Counted from the stretch's first letter, positions 1 to 8,899 are shown. The stretch: 64,000 bases of DNA from Marinobacter nitratireducens (GCF_000708045.1 NZ_ANIE01000009.1:124001-188000), one strand, 5' to 3'. A program made the numbers and translations. Notes: a model not told the origin generated them from the letters alone.

Positions 1-986
1 AGCCCGATAACCACTTCGTTAACCAGAGGCATGCCGAGCCGGGATACCTGGGTGTAGGCTCCGCCCTCGACTGTTGCACCTTTACCATTCGCGGCCGGCG
101 CGGGGTTGATGATGCGTGCCTGACGAACACTGGCTGTGGTCCAGCCACCGAGCACGGGGTCGCCCGCTGAGGTCTCAGCTGTGCCTGTCAGACAGCTGGT
201 TGGTACCTCCAAAGCGAAGGAGGTGACGTTTTTGTCCGCGAGGTCACCAGCGCCCTCACCGTCCCGGGGACCGACAGGGTTGGTGTTAACCAGGTCGAAA
301 ATTTCGCCCAGATTGACCGCGAAGGCCTCCTTTCGCTGACCGACAAATACCTTGCCGTTGGTGGCGCAGCCCGGTATGGCCATGTCGAAAATGTGGGCGT
401 TGGCGTAACTGGCGTAATCGCCGAAGGACTTCGCGCCAATGTTGTCCAGAGGCTTGTCGAAGGTCTCCGTGCCCGTGGTCACGTTGGTGACGGTCTGCTC
501 TGTGCCGGTTCGACGATCGCCGCGAATCACGGTCACGGTGTATTGCTGGCTTAGCTGAACATTGGCGTCTGCTGTGGCGTCACCGATGTTCTTCAGCGGC
601 ACCGACACCATCTGCTTGGCACCGTCGTCGCCGACGGGCAGCTGAATGTCGTTCAGGTTATCGGTGAACTGGAATCGGAAGGTGATGTCCTCCTGCGCGT
701 CACCGCTGTTTTCAATGTGAATTTCGTAGATCGCGTCGTCATCCAGGTCGAAGTAGTTCGGACCGCCGTAGGCATCCTGCAGCGGCAGGTAGTTCGCGAT
801 CAGGGTGACATAGTCTTCCCGCCCTGTTTCATAGCTCCGAAACATGTAGAAATCGGTACCATCCAGTTTGGGCGTTTCGGTAATGAATGGCGCTTCCCGG
901 TGGCTGGATGCATAACCGGTCGCAGCGCCGAGGCAGAGCCCCGAAATGGTAAGGGCGAGGGCTGAGCGTTTGATCGTTGTGTTCAT
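1..986 (-). CDS. DUF4331 domain exported protein, cut by the left edge
   Basis: The reading frame opens at an ATG at 986-984 on the minus strand, with GAGGAA a few bases upstream, and runs off the window without a stop, so the C-terminus is missing. The first ~27 residues form a signal peptide. The mature part starts SSHREAPFITETPKLDGTD, the characteristic opening of DUF4331 proteins, followed by FYMFRSYE and a D/N-rich stretch. Function is not established for the family; export to periplasm or outside is inferred from the leader. It diverges from an ECF sigma gene, and both upstream regions carry the same promoter-like motif, so it is a likely target of that sigma factor. Confidence 0.85.
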   Translation of the reverse strand, partial: MNTTIKRSALALTISGLCLGAATGYASSHREAPFITETPKLDGTDFYMFRSYETGREDYVTLIANYLPLQDAYGGPNYFDLDDDAIYEIHIENSGDAQEDITFRFQFTDNLNDIQLPVGDDGAKQMVSVPLKNIGDATADANVQLSQQYTVTVIRGDRRTGTEQTVTNVTTGTETFDKPLDNIGAKSFGDYASYANAHIFDMAIPGCATNGKVFVGQRKEAFAVNLGEIFDLVNTNPVGPRDGEGAGDLADKNVTSFALEVPTSCLTGTAETSAGDPVLGGWTTASVRQARIINPAPAANGKGATVEGGAYTQVSRLGMPLVNEVVIG

Positions 987-1027
987 TGCGTGTTCCTCGA
1001 CTGTTCTTGTGGGTTGTGCCAAGGACG

Positions 1028-1055
1028 ATACGGGGCCGTTTTCTTCCCGGATGCA
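1028..1055 (-). promoter_or_regulatory. Candidate ECF promoter of the DUF4331 gene
   Basis: On the minus strand TGCATCC (1055-1049) is followed after exactly 16 bases by CGTATC (1032-1027). The same two boxes with the same spacing occur on the plus strand before the neighbouring sigma gene. The start codon lies about 40 bases downstream. The pattern resembles the CCATCC-N16/17-CCGAAT promoters known for SigK/RskA systems; assignment to the local sigma factor is inference. Confidence 0.55.
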
Positions 1056-1081
1056 GTTGTCGGTGAAAAAAATTTGGGAAA

Positions 1082-1110
1082 TGCATCCTGTCGCCGGATT
1101 CGGTCGTATG
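1082..1110 (+). promoter_or_regulatory. Candidate autoregulatory ECF promoter of the first sigma gene
   Basis: TGCATCC (1082-1088), a 16-base spacer and CGTATG (1105-1110) precede the sigma start codon by about 30 bases. It matches the motif on the opposite strand in front of DUF4331, as expected for a sigma factor that transcribes its own gene and a divergent target. Confidence 0.55.
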
Positions 1111-1140
1111 TTAAGAAAAGCCAGGGTCTATGGAGCGAAT

Positions 1141-1698
1141 ATGGCGGAATCCAATGCAGATCAGGAGTACCTGATGGGGCTTCTGGTTGCGGTGTCCAGA
1201 CAGGACCGCGAGGCCTTCCACGAACTGTACCAGTGCATGGCGTCCCGGATGTTTGGTGTGTGCCTGAAGCTGGCTGGGCAGCGGGAAACGGCTGAAGAGG
1301 CGCTGCAGGAAGCGTTCATTCAAATCTGGCATCACGCCAGAGAATATCATCGCGATCGTGGTACGCCGCTGGGCTGGATGATGACGATTGCGCGGTATCG
1401 CACGCTCGACCTGATGCGGGCCCGGAAGGTTCGTCAGAGCAGTGGTGATCAGCCTATCGAGCAAATGCACGACGAACGCGCAGGGCCCCTCGACGAATCA
1501 TTACGAAGCGCGGGGGCCGCCGAGTTGACAGGCTGCCTCGACGAGCTGACCAATGCCCAGCGTGACAGTATCCTGCTGACGTTTTACAAAGGGCTGAGCC
1601 ATGAGGAGCTTTCTACGGCCCTGAGTTCGCCACTCGGTACCGTTAAAAGCTGGATACGACGTGGCTTGCTGGCGCTGAAGAGGTGTCTGGAACAATGA
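1141..1698 (+). CDS. ECF-family RNA polymerase sigma factor (SigK/RskA-associated type)
   Basis: A 185-residue sigma-70-like protein with only regions 2 and 4. Region 2 (about residues 20-90) includes EEALQEAFIQIWHHA and the recognition-helix stretch TIARYRTLDLMRARK. Region 4 (about 125-180) has the helix-turn-helix ending LGTVKSWIRRGLLALKR. The frame is open upstream to 946, but the ATG at 1141 is preferred: it has TGGAGCGA just upstream and gives the usual ECF N-terminus. It is translationally coupled (ATGA) to an RskA-type anti-sigma gene, so it is probably held inactive at the membrane until an unknown envelope signal appears. Probable targets are its own operon and DUF4331. Confidence 0.9.
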   Translation: MAESNADQEYLMGLLVAVSRQDREAFHELYQCMASRMFGVCLKLAGQRETAEEALQEAFIQIWHHAREYHRDRGTPLGWMMTIARYRTLDLMRARKVRQSSGDQPIEQMHDERAGPLDESLRSAGAAELTGCLDELTNAQRDSILLTFYKGLSHEELSTALSSPLGTVKSWIRRGLLALKRCLEQ

Positions 1699-2393
1699 AG
1701 AGAACACCTGAACGCATTGAAAGCCTGGCGGCGGAATACGTACTGGGAACGCTTCAAGGGCGTGCCAGGCGGCGCTTCGAGCGTTGGATGATGGAGTCAG
1801 TCACCGTTCGCCAGGAAGTCTGGTACTGGGAAGAAAAGCTCGGGATGCTGGCGTCGGAAGTGCCGTCTGAAGTGCCCCCGGTGTCGGTATGGGCGGCCAT
1901 CGAAAAGCGGCTTTGGCCGGAACAGATGGCCGCCAATGATGCACCGCCACAAGGCAAAAACTGGTTCTGGACAGGCTGGAGTCTGGCGGCAACCGCAGCG
2001 GCGATGGTCATGGCAGTTTTGTTCTTGCAAGAGCCGAAACTGCCAGTGGGCAGCCAACTGTCCGGAGCCATTGTTCAGGCCAATGTCAGCGACCCGTTGT
2101 GGCTGGTGAGTGAATCCGCTGAACAACGGCTATTAAAACTCAGGCCGGTGGCAGCAGATCCCGCTCAGAGCGGCAAGGACTACGAGCTATGGATTGTGCC
2201 TGAAGACGGCCAGCCGCTGTCGCTCGGGGTGATTCCTGCAGGCGGCGTGCATCAGGTGACGCTGACGGATAAGGCGCGGGCGACGCTATCCAGCAGCCGC
2301 ACTCTGGCGATCAGCCTTGAACCCCGTGGTGGTTCGCCCACAGGCGCACCAACGGGACCGATCCTGCACGTGACTAAACTTTATGAGCTCTGA
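1695..2393 (+). CDS. RskA-family transmembrane anti-sigma factor
   Basis: The ATG at 1695 overlaps the sigma TGA, the normal arrangement for an ECF/anti-sigma pair; a GTG 12 bases upstream is less likely. The 232-residue protein has a cytoplasmic N-terminal sigma-binding part (ERIESLAAEYVLGTL near the start, then a helical W-rich region). A single membrane segment (about residues 93-114, WSLAATAAAMVMAVLFL) follows, then a periplasmic domain with the RskA-typical stretch DYELWIVPEDGQPLSLGVIP. No HxxxCxxC zinc motif is present, which separates it from the zinc-type anti-sigma at 51.7 kb. It should release the sigma factor after regulated proteolysis, by family analogy. Confidence 0.88.
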   Translation: MKRTPERIESLAAEYVLGTLQGRARRRFERWMMESVTVRQEVWYWEEKLGMLASEVPSEVPPVSVWAAIEKRLWPEQMAANDAPPQGKNWFWTGWSLAATAAAMVMAVLFLQEPKLPVGSQLSGAIVQANVSDPLWLVSESAEQRLLKLRPVAADPAQSGKDYELWIVPEDGQPLSLGVIPAGGVHQVTLTDKARATLSSSRTLAISLEPRGGSPTGAPTGPILHVTKLYEL

Positions 2394-2398
2394 TTCGG

Positions 2399-3820
2399 TT
2401 AGCCGGACGCCATCATGTTCAGGCACAGTTGCGCATTCTGGATAAAGTGGCTGAATGCCGAGAGTTGTTGATCGGAAGGCAGGTAGTCCCCGGCTGCGTT
2501 GTCAGCGTAAAACAGCCCGACCAGGCGCCCCCTGGCCTTGAGCGGGCCGATCAGGGCCGGTACGCGCCCTAGCCAGCGATCATACGGCACGCCGTCGGCG
2601 TTCTTTGCGGGCTGGTAGATAACGCTTGAGGCATTGGGGAGCAGGCAGCCCAGGGGACCGGTGCCATCTCGGGCGATGGTCAGGTTCTCACGCCATTCTT
2701 CTGTGCCGCGCCCGCCAACCTTGCGGGGGACCAGATTCTGACCCCCGCGGTCGGTCATCAGTAAGACCACCCTTTGCATTCCGATGGCACGGTGAACCCC
2801 CTCGATGACTAACTGGCAGACCTCGTTGATATCTGGTTTCTCCGCCAGCGTCTGGGTCATGTCGCGGAGAATCTGAAGTTGCAGCTCCGGATCGATATCC
2901 GGCGCCCTGGCGGCGGTGTTGCCGTTCCGATTCTCGCTGCCTGGGAGTAATTCAGTGACCTGAGGGATGCCCAGAGACACCGCAACCTTGGCCGCTTCAG
3001 ACGCGTTCACCTTGACCCGGTCCCGGATCGCGGCCGGCGCTTCTCCAACGTCTGCGGCTAGGCGCTCGAGCAGCTTGTCTATCTCTGCCCCGCGCCAGCC
3101 ATTTTCGGACAGTTTGGCCATTTCGACCGAGTGTCTCACCAGACTCGCGCCCGGAGAGTTGGGCTTGCCCGGGGACACGACATCCCGGATGAACGGGCCA
3201 AGGGACCAGGCCTCGACGAGGCCCCGGGTGATCTCGGTAAAGGTCGTATTGAGAACCTCTTTCTGTGCTTCGACGGGAGGCTCCTCCAGTCGCAAGCGTT
3301 GTTCCAGCTCGGTGGCTTGTTCGGTGTCGCACGACCAGAAAGCCAACTCGCCAATACTCATCAACAGGCCACCGATGAATACTTCTTCCAGCGCCGTCTC
3401 GTTGCGCTTGGGCATCAGGCAGCGGGCCTGGACCGCGGCATGAATCGCGCGCGCCAGGCAGCGCAGAAGGTGGGGGCGATCATTGCGCTGCAGCAGCGTA
3501 TCCACCACCAGTGAGGAGATCGCCATGGACTTCACGGCATCGAAGCCGATCAGGGTAATGGCTCGGCTGACGGTGCTGACCTGGGTCCGGGTCTGGTTGT
3601 AAAACACCGTGTTGGACAGCCGGAGAACCTGCGAGGTGAGCTGGGCATCGTTGAGAATGACATTAGCCAACTCGTTCACGGTGCTGTTCTTGCTGTCGGT
3701 CAACTCGTTGATTCGGCGCAGGGTATTGGCGAGAACCGGTAACTCCACCTTGCTGAGGTAGCTGACCCAGGCCTGGGTCGACATGAGGCGTTCGGTGGGG
3801 GGGGTGTCGGTTGTGGTCAA
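2399..3820 (-). CDS. HDOD domain protein with C-terminal GAF domain
   Basis: A 473-residue soluble protein. An HDOD domain covers roughly residues 20-225 (VSYLSKVELPVLANTLRRI, then LSNTVFYNQTRTQVSTVSRAITLIGFDA split over the usual helices). A GAF-like domain covers about 300-470 (MQRVVLLMTD, LVGLFYADNA). HDOD proteins lack the HD metal residues and act in signalling or stress responses; GAF domains bind small ligands. The listed start is a TTG at 3820 with AGAGAA upstream; an ATG at 3784 is possible but follows a C-rich stretch with no ribosome-binding site. It converges with the anti-sigma gene at a 5-base gap. Confidence 0.8.
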   Translation of the reverse strand: MTTTDTPPTERLMSTQAWVSYLSKVELPVLANTLRRINELTDSKNSTVNELANVILNDAQLTSQVLRLSNTVFYNQTRTQVSTVSRAITLIGFDAVKSMAISSLVVDTLLQRNDRPHLLRCLARAIHAAVQARCLMPKRNETALEEVFIGGLLMSIGELAFWSCDTEQATELEQRLRLEEPPVEAQKEVLNTTFTEITRGLVEAWSLGPFIRDVVSPGKPNSPGASLVRHSVEMAKLSENGWRGAEIDKLLERLAADVGEAPAAIRDRVKVNASEAAKVAVSLGIPQVTELLPGSENRNGNTAARAPDIDPELQLQILRDMTQTLAEKPDINEVCQLVIEGVHRAIGMQRVVLLMTDRGGQNLVPRKVGGRGTEEWRENLTIARDGTGPLGCLLPNASSVIYQPAKNADGVPYDRWLGRVPALIGPLKARGRLVGLFYADNAAGDYLPSDQQLSAFSHFIQNAQLCLNMMASG

Positions 3821-3990
3821 GGTGGTGTTCTCTGGCGGTCTGGCTGATAAATTGTTTCGGGTTGCTAACAGTCTAGCAGTGTCGCCAGTGGTGTCAGGTA
3901 ACGGTTTGTGTCGGCGTTATACGGGCATTTACCCATGCGGGTGGCCGGCCTGTGGAGCGATTCCCATTCGGGTTTGATCGGCGTATGCGC

Positions 3991-3996
3991 TATAAT
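3991..3996 (+). promoter_or_regulatory. Probable -10 box of the metNIQ promoter
   Basis: A perfect TATAAT lies 37 bases before the metN start codon. No good -35 box is visible at 16-18 bases (TTCGGG is the best), so an activator may be used. I saw no MetJ box or SAM riboswitch structure in the short leader. Confidence 0.45.
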
Positions 3997-4032
3997 CGCG
4001 CGTTTTAGAGTTGCACCCACAAGGCGCTGACT

Positions 4033-5040
4033 GTGATTGTATTTGACCAGGTACAGAAGTCCTATCAGGTAGGCGGCCGGGCGATCCCCGCGCTCCAGCC
4101 TACGGATATGGCCATTGAAACCGGCGAGGTGTTTGGCATCGTCGGTCATTCCGGGGCGGGAAAATCGACCCTGGTGCGTCTTATCAATTTGCTGGAACCG
4201 CCCACCGGCGGCCGCATCCTGATAGACGACGAAGATATCACCGGTTACTCCCCTTCCGAGCTTCGCGCGTTTCGCCGTAAAGTCGGGATGATCTTCCAGC
4301 ACTTCAACCTGCTGTCCTCGAAGACGGTGGCGGATAACATTGCTTTCCCGATGAAGCTGGCCGGTATCTATTCGAAAACTGAAATACGGGATCGTGTCGA
4401 GGAGCTGCTGGCCCGGGTCAGCCTGACGGAGCATGCCAACAAGTATCCGTCCCAGCTTTCCGGTGGCCAGAAACAGCGCGTGGGTATTGCCCGCGCCCTG
4501 GCCTGCCGCCCGACGATTCTTCTGTGCGACGAAGCCACCAGTGCCCTGGACCCGCAAACCACCCAGTCGGTGCTCAAATTACTGGCGGATATTAATCGCG
4601 AACTCGGGCTGACCATCGTCCTGATCACTCACGAGATGGATGTGGTGCGCCGGGTCTGTGACCGTGTTGCGGTGATGGATGCCGGCCGTGTGGTGGAAAT
4701 GGGGCCGGTCAGCGAGGTTTTCCTGCATCCCCAGCACCCGACCACCCGGGACTTCGTGTTCGAGAGTGAAAACATCGATAACCAGGAACTGCAGCAGGAC
4801 CTGGAAAAGGCCGATGGCCGCATTCTGCGCCTGACCTTCAAGGGCGAGTCCACCTACCAGCCTCTGCTGGGCAGTGTGGCGCGGGAATCCGGCGTGGATT
4901 TCAGTATCCTGTCGGGACGCATCGACCACATCAAGGACACCCCCTACGGCCAGCTGACCCTGTCCCTGGTGGGTGGCGATCTGGATATCGCCATGAAGCA
5001 ATTCGAAGCCGCTGATGTTCACGTGGAGGTGCTGCGCTGA
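4033..5040 (+). CDS. metN: Methionine ABC importer, ATP-binding subunit MetN
   Basis: A 335-residue ATPase that powers uptake of D/L-methionine. Walker A is GHSGAGKS (38-45), the signature is LSGGQKQR, Walker B is [12 protein letters not shown], and the switch His lies in LITHEMDV. Residues ~245-335 form the NIL regulatory domain typical of MetN, which senses intracellular methionine. The start is GTG with AAGGCG upstream. The stop overlaps the metI start by one base. Length and gene order match metNIQ operons. Confidence 0.95.
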   Translation: MIVFDQVQKSYQVGGRAIPALQPTDMAIETGEVFGIVGHSGAGKSTLVRLINLLEPPTGGRILIDDEDITGYSPSELRAFRRKVGMIFQHFNLLSSKTVADNIAFPMKLAGIYSKTEIRDRVEELLARVSLTEHANKYPSQLSGGQKQRVGIARALACRPTILLCDEATSALDPQTTQSVLKLLADINRELGLTIVLITHEMDVVRRVCDRVAVMDAGRVVEMGPVSEVFLHPQHPTTRDFVFESENIDNQELQQDLEKADGRILRLTFKGESTYQPLLGSVARESGVDFSILSGRIDHIKDTPYGQLTLSLVGGDLDIAMKQFEAADVHVEVLR

Positions 5041-5705
5041 TGGAAGCCCTACTGAGTAACGTGGACTGGACCGAAATCGGCTGGGCCAGCTGGGATACCC
5101 TGATCATGGTGGGCATGTCCCTGCTGTTCAGCGTGGTCATCGGCCTGCCGATTGGCGTGCTGCTGTTTCTGACTGGCAAGCGTCAGTTGCTGGAACAGCC
5201 GGTGGCCTACTCGGTGTTGTCATTTGTGGTGAATGTGCTGCGTTCGGTGCCGTTTATCATTCTGCTGATCGTCATGATTCCGTTCACCGTGATGCTGATC
5301 GGTACCTCCCTGGGAGTGGCTGGCGCGATTCCTCCGTTGGTCGCCGGCGGCGCGCCCTTCTTCGCCCGTCTGGTGGAAACCTCCCTGCGGGAGGTGGACC
5401 GCGGCATCATCGAGGCCACCCAGGCCATGGGCGCGAGCGTGCGCCAGATCATCTTCGGCGCCCTGCTTCCGGAAGCCCTGCCGGGCATCATTGCCGGTGT
5501 CACCGTTACCGCCATTACCCTGGTTTCCTACGCCGCCATGTCCGGCGTTATCGGTGGCGGCGGTTTGGGTGACCTTGCTATCCGCTTCGGTTATCAACGA
5601 TTCCAGACCGACGTCATGGTGATTACTGTGGCGTTACTGGTGATCTTTGTGCAGGTACTGCAGATGGTGGGCGACCGCCTCGTGCTGTACTTCAGCCGGA
5701 AATAA
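5040..5705 (+). CDS. metI: Methionine ABC importer, permease MetI
   Basis: A 221-residue inner-membrane protein with five hydrophobic segments. The coupling-helix region reads EATQAMGASVRQIIFGALLPEALPG, typical of MetI. It forms the membrane channel with MetN. The ATG overlaps the metN TGA (TGATG), indicating translational coupling. metQ follows after a 181-base gap filled by a large inverted repeat, which could separate expression of the binding protein from the membrane subunits. Confidence 0.95.
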   Translation: MEALLSNVDWTEIGWASWDTLIMVGMSLLFSVVIGLPIGVLLFLTGKRQLLEQPVAYSVLSFVVNVLRSVPFIILLIVMIPFTVMLIGTSLGVAGAIPPLVAGGAPFFARLVETSLREVDRGIIEATQAMGASVRQIIFGALLPEALPGIIAGVTVTAITLVSYAAMSGVIGGGGLGDLAIRFGYQRFQTDVMVITVALLVIFVQVLQMVGDRLVLYFSRK

Positions 5706-5721
5706 CCACAGTTTGGGGGAA

Positions 5722-5832
5722 GCCGCCGACAGGCGCTGCGTCCCGAAAAACGCCCGTGAATACGTCCCTGTAGGGCTCGGTCGCGCCGTCCCTGGCGCTC
5801 CACGTTTTCGGGACGCAGCGCCTGTCGGCGGC
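5722..5832. repeat. Large intergenic inverted repeat (28-bp perfect arms) between metI and metQ
   Basis: Positions 5722-5749 are perfectly complementary to 5805-5832, enclosing 55 bases. The centre holds the motif AATACGTCCCTG (5759-5770) and two smaller hairpins (CCCTGTAGGG, and GCGCC...GGCGC). The same 12-base core occurs in the element at 29.1 kb. It could fold as a branched RNA or cruciform. Its role (mRNA processing, partial termination, or a mobile repeat) is unknown. Confidence 0.85.
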
Positions 5833-5886
5833 CCGGGCCTCCAGTTAACCTCACAAACAATCGTTCCTAGAACAGGAGTACAGGTT

Positions 5887-6669
5887 ATGAATCTGAAGAA
5901 GACTTTCGCGGCACTCGCTGCTGCTGCCACTTTTTCTGCTGCAGTTTCTGCTGACGAACTTTCCGTTGCGGCGACCCCGGTTCCCCACGCCGAGATCCTG
6001 GAATTCGTAAAGCCGATGCTGGCGGAAGACGGTGTGGAACTGGATGTGAAGGTATTCACTGACTACATCCAGCCGAACATCCAGGTGGACCAGGAGCGTA
6101 TGGATGCCAACTTCTTCCAGCACCAGCCGTACCTGGACGAATTCAACGCCGGCCGCGGTACCGATCTGGTCACCGTCACCGGTGTTCACGTTGAGCCGTT
6201 CGGTGCCTACTCCAGCAAGATCGACTCTCTTGATGACCTGGAAGAAGGCTCTGTTGTTGCCATTCCGAACGACCCGACTAACGGCGGTCGTGCCCTGCTC
6301 CTGCTGCAGAAAGCGGGTCTGATCAAGCTGGCGGACGAGAGCAAGATCACCGCCACGCCCCGTGACATTGCCGAGAACCCGAAAGACCTCGACTTCAAGG
6401 AACTGGAAGCCGCAACCCTGCCGCGCATCCTGAACCAGGTTGATCTGGCACTGATCAACACCAATTACGCCCTCGAAGCGGGCCTGAACCCGTCTGAAGA
6501 TGCCCTGGTGATCGAAGGTTCCGAGTCCCCGTATGTGAACATCCTGGTTGCCCGTCCGGACAACAAGGACAGCGAGGCGATGAAAAAGCTTGCCGCGGTA
6601 CTCAAGTCAGAGGCGGTGAAGGACTTCATCATGGAGAAGTATGAAGGTGCGGTGGTTCCGGCTTTCTGA
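5887..6669 (+). CDS. metQ: Methionine-binding periplasmic protein MetQ
   Basis: A 260-residue NlpA/MetQ-family binding protein. The ATG at 5887 has AGGAG about ten bases upstream; the frame is open further upstream but only through the repeat. A 22-residue signal peptide ends AVSA-D. There is no lipobox cysteine, unlike E. coli MetQ, so the protein is probably soluble in the periplasm. Family stretches include ATPVPHAEILEFVKPMLAED, DYIQPN and FFQHQPYLDEFN. It delivers methionine to MetNI, and a strong terminator follows. Confidence 0.93.
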   Translation: MNLKKTFAALAAAATFSAAVSADELSVAATPVPHAEILEFVKPMLAEDGVELDVKVFTDYIQPNIQVDQERMDANFFQHQPYLDEFNAGRGTDLVTVTGVHVEPFGAYSSKIDSLDDLEEGSVVAIPNDPTNGGRALLLLQKAGLIKLADESKITATPRDIAENPKDLDFKELEAATLPRILNQVDLALINTNYALEAGLNPSEDALVIEGSESPYVNILVARPDNKDSEAMKKLAAVLKSEAVKDFIMEKYEGAVVPAF

Positions 6670-6693
6670 TCAGTGCTGAATCGCATGACCATG

Positions 6694-6720
6694 AAACCGG
6701 CCCTTGTGGCCGGTTTTTTT
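6694..6720 (+). terminator. Rho-independent terminator of metNIQ
   Basis: AACCGGCC and GGCCGGTT form an 8-bp stem around a short loop, followed by a run of seven or more T, 25 bases after the metQ stop. Confidence 0.9.
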
Positions 6721-6860
6721 GTGCCTGATGCACGTCCTGGCATCGAAATCCGGGTTGGCCCAATTGACGGTGGCCAAGGCAAGCATGTCAACGACCCGAT
6801 GGGGGTGTCGGTGCAATAGTTGTGTTTCCTACAAATACAACAAAACCGGGGAAGTCGGAT

Positions 6861-8123
6861 ATGACAACGTCGAATCAAAACACCCTCAGGAAAGGCATCA
6901 CCGCCCTGATTGCCGGGGCGATGCTGGTACTCTCAGCAGGTCCGGCCAGCGCTGGCTGGTTTGGTGGCAGTGACAGCAGCGAAACCAACCCGGGAAAGAC
7001 TCGGGATGTCATCTTTGTGGGTAACAACTGGGAAGGCATGATCGACGTGGTGGATGCTTCAACGTATGACCGCCTGGGTCGTATCAATGGCATCCCCGAC
7101 AAACGCCAGCGGTTGACAGAAATCTATCTCAATCCCGTCCGTCTGGCCTTCTTCGAGGGTATCCGTTACTTGATCGGTGAAGGTCACGACCAGTACGTGG
7201 ATGACATGTACAGCAGTCCCGATGGCCGTTTGCTTATTGTGTCCAGGCCGAGCTTCGCCGACGTGGTGGCCATTGAAACGGCGACGGGAGATATTGCCTG
7301 GCGCTTCGAGGTGGAAGGCTACCGTTCTGACCATATGGCGATCTCTCCGGATGGAACCCAGGTGGCCGTTTCGGCCTCCACTGGTAATGTGGTGCACATC
7401 CTGGATGTGGAAACCGGGTCTGAGTTGGGATCGTTCCCGACGGGTAACTCGCCCCATGAGAATGTGTACTCCAAAGACGGCTCGAAAATCTATCACGCCA
7501 GCATCGGGCACGTGTTTACGCCATTGGACAACGACCTGATGGACTTCACCAAAGGTGAACGCGTGTTCCAGATTGTGGATGCGGACACCCTGGAGATTAT
7601 TGAGAAATTCGACTTTGCGGAGAAGCTGAGCGCGGCGGGATATAACGAACTGAGCCCGGCCATCCGGCCCATGGCGCACACGCCAGACGAGCGATTCTTC
7701 TATTTTCAGCTGTCCTTCCTGCACGGTTTCGTGGAGTACGACATGGAGGAGGGGGTGGTTACCCGACTGGCGCGCCTGCCCAACCTGGTGCCGGACCTGC
7801 CTGAGGAACTGTACGTCAACGACTCGGCTCACCACGGTATTGCCATGAACGGTGCCGGTGACACCCTTTGTGTGGCAGGCACCATGAGCGACTACGTGGC
7901 GATCGTTGATCGGGAAACGTTTGGCTACCAGTTGCTGGAAGGTCTGGGCGAGAAGCCCTACTGGGTCACGTCCGATGCGTCCGGCAAGCACTGCTATATC
8001 TCGTGGAGCGGCACCGATCAGATGTCGGTGATTTCCTACAAAACGGCCACCGAAGTGGCCCGGATTGATGTCGGGGATCACCCCCAGCGTATCCGCGAGG
8101 GGCGAGTCCCGAGTAATTGGTAA
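6861..8123 (+). CDS. Exported YVTN/YncE-like beta-propeller protein
   Basis: A 420-residue protein with a signal peptide (ALIAGAMLVLSAGPASA). It then carries repeated propeller blades of the YVTN type: VIFVGNNWEGMIDVVDAST, MAISPDGTQVAVSASTGNVV, HILDVETGSELGSFPTG and a final VISYKTATEVARIDVG. The ATG at 6861 is chosen because GGGGAAG lies about 8 bases before it. Such propellers are periplasmic binding or scaffolding proteins. There is no CxxCH haem motif, so it is not a cytochrome by itself. No neighbour hints at its partner. Function unknown. Confidence 0.75.
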   Translation: MTTSNQNTLRKGITALIAGAMLVLSAGPASAGWFGGSDSSETNPGKTRDVIFVGNNWEGMIDVVDASTYDRLGRINGIPDKRQRLTEIYLNPVRLAFFEGIRYLIGEGHDQYVDDMYSSPDGRLLIVSRPSFADVVAIETATGDIAWRFEVEGYRSDHMAISPDGTQVAVSASTGNVVHILDVETGSELGSFPTGNSPHENVYSKDGSKIYHASIGHVFTPLDNDLMDFTKGERVFQIVDADTLEIIEKFDFAEKLSAAGYNELSPAIRPMAHTPDERFFYFQLSFLHGFVEYDMEEGVVTRLARLPNLVPDLPEELYVNDSAHHGIAMNGAGDTLCVAGTMSDYVAIVDRETFGYQLLEGLGEKPYWVTSDASGKHCYISWSGTDQMSVISYKTATEVARIDVGDHPQRIREGRVPSNW

Positions 8124-8126
8124 GGC

Positions 8127-8780
8127 TTAATCACCGCCCCAGTTGGTCTTCGGGTCCGGTGTCATCCGCAGGTAGGATTTCACCGCCTTGTAGCCTTTGG
8201 GGAAACGCTGCTTGATTTCGTCCTCGTCCTGCAGCGACGGCACAATCACGACGTCGCCGCCACGTTCCCAGTTGCCCGGGGTGGCGACTTTGTGTTCGTC
8301 AGTCAGTTGCAGGGAGTCGATGACCCGCAGCACTTCGTTGAAATTGCGACCGGTGCTGGCCGGATAGGTAATGATCAGCCGCACTTTCTTGTTCGGGTCG
8401 ATCACGAACAGCGAGCGCACGGTCAGGGTGGCATCGGCGTTCGGGTGGATCATGTCGTAAAGTTCGGAGACCTTCCGGTCTTCGTCGGCGATGATCGGGA
8501 AGTTGACCGAGCAGCCCTGGGTTTCTTCGATGTCCTTGATCCAATCTTTGTGAGACGCGACCGGGTCAACACTCAGGGCAATGGCCTTAACGTTGCGCTT
8601 GGCAAACTCGTCTTTCAACTTGGATGTGAGGCCGAGTTCCGTGGTACAGACCGGGGTAAAGTCGGCCGGGTGCGAAAACAGCACACCCCAGCTATCGCCC
8701 AGCCAATCATAGAATGAAATCGTGCCCTCACTGGATTCCTGCTGGAAATCCGGTGCGGTATCTCCGAGACGTAAGCTCAT
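8127..8780 (-). CDS. 1-Cys peroxiredoxin (Prx6 type)
   Basis: A 217-residue cytosolic thiol peroxidase that reduces hydrogen peroxide and organic peroxides. The peroxidatic cysteine lies in PADFTPVCTTELG (about residue 45). No resolving cysteine motif is visible. The long C-terminal part, with NWERGGDVVIVPSLQDE and YLRMTPDP, is that of the Prx6 subfamily. Converges with the beta-propeller gene at a 3-base gap. Likely monocistronic; the hairpin at 8823 lies upstream. Confidence 0.92.
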   Translation of the reverse strand: MSLRLGDTAPDFQQESSEGTISFYDWLGDSWGVLFSHPADFTPVCTTELGLTSKLKDEFAKRNVKAIALSVDPVASHKDWIKDIEETQGCSVNFPIIADEDRKVSELYDMIHPNADATLTVRSLFVIDPNKKVRLIITYPASTGRNFNEVLRVIDSLQLTDEHKVATPGNWERGGDVVIVPSLQDEDEIKQRFPKGYKAVKSYLRMTPDPKTNWGGD

Positions 8781-8822
8781 AGATCTTCCTCCATTGGTGG
8801 TGCTTCGAGAAACCTAGGGCCT

Positions 8823-8842
8823 CCTTCGGGCGGCCCCGAAGG
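8823..8842. terminator. GC-rich hairpin downstream of the AGCS symporter gene
   Basis: CCTTCGGG and CCCGAAGG pair around a 4-base loop, between the stop of the symporter (minus strand) and the peroxiredoxin start. No T-run follows on either strand, so it may only stabilise an mRNA end. Confidence 0.4.
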
Positions 8843-8899
8843 ATGGCTGTCGGTGTTATACAACATACTTGCGATTTACGTCGCCGGAATACAAGGGGG

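Noticed and set aside
3821..4032. MetJ box or SAM riboswitch before metN
   Set aside because: No AGACGTCT-like repeats, and the leader after the TATAAT is only about 30 bases, too short for a SAM aptamer.
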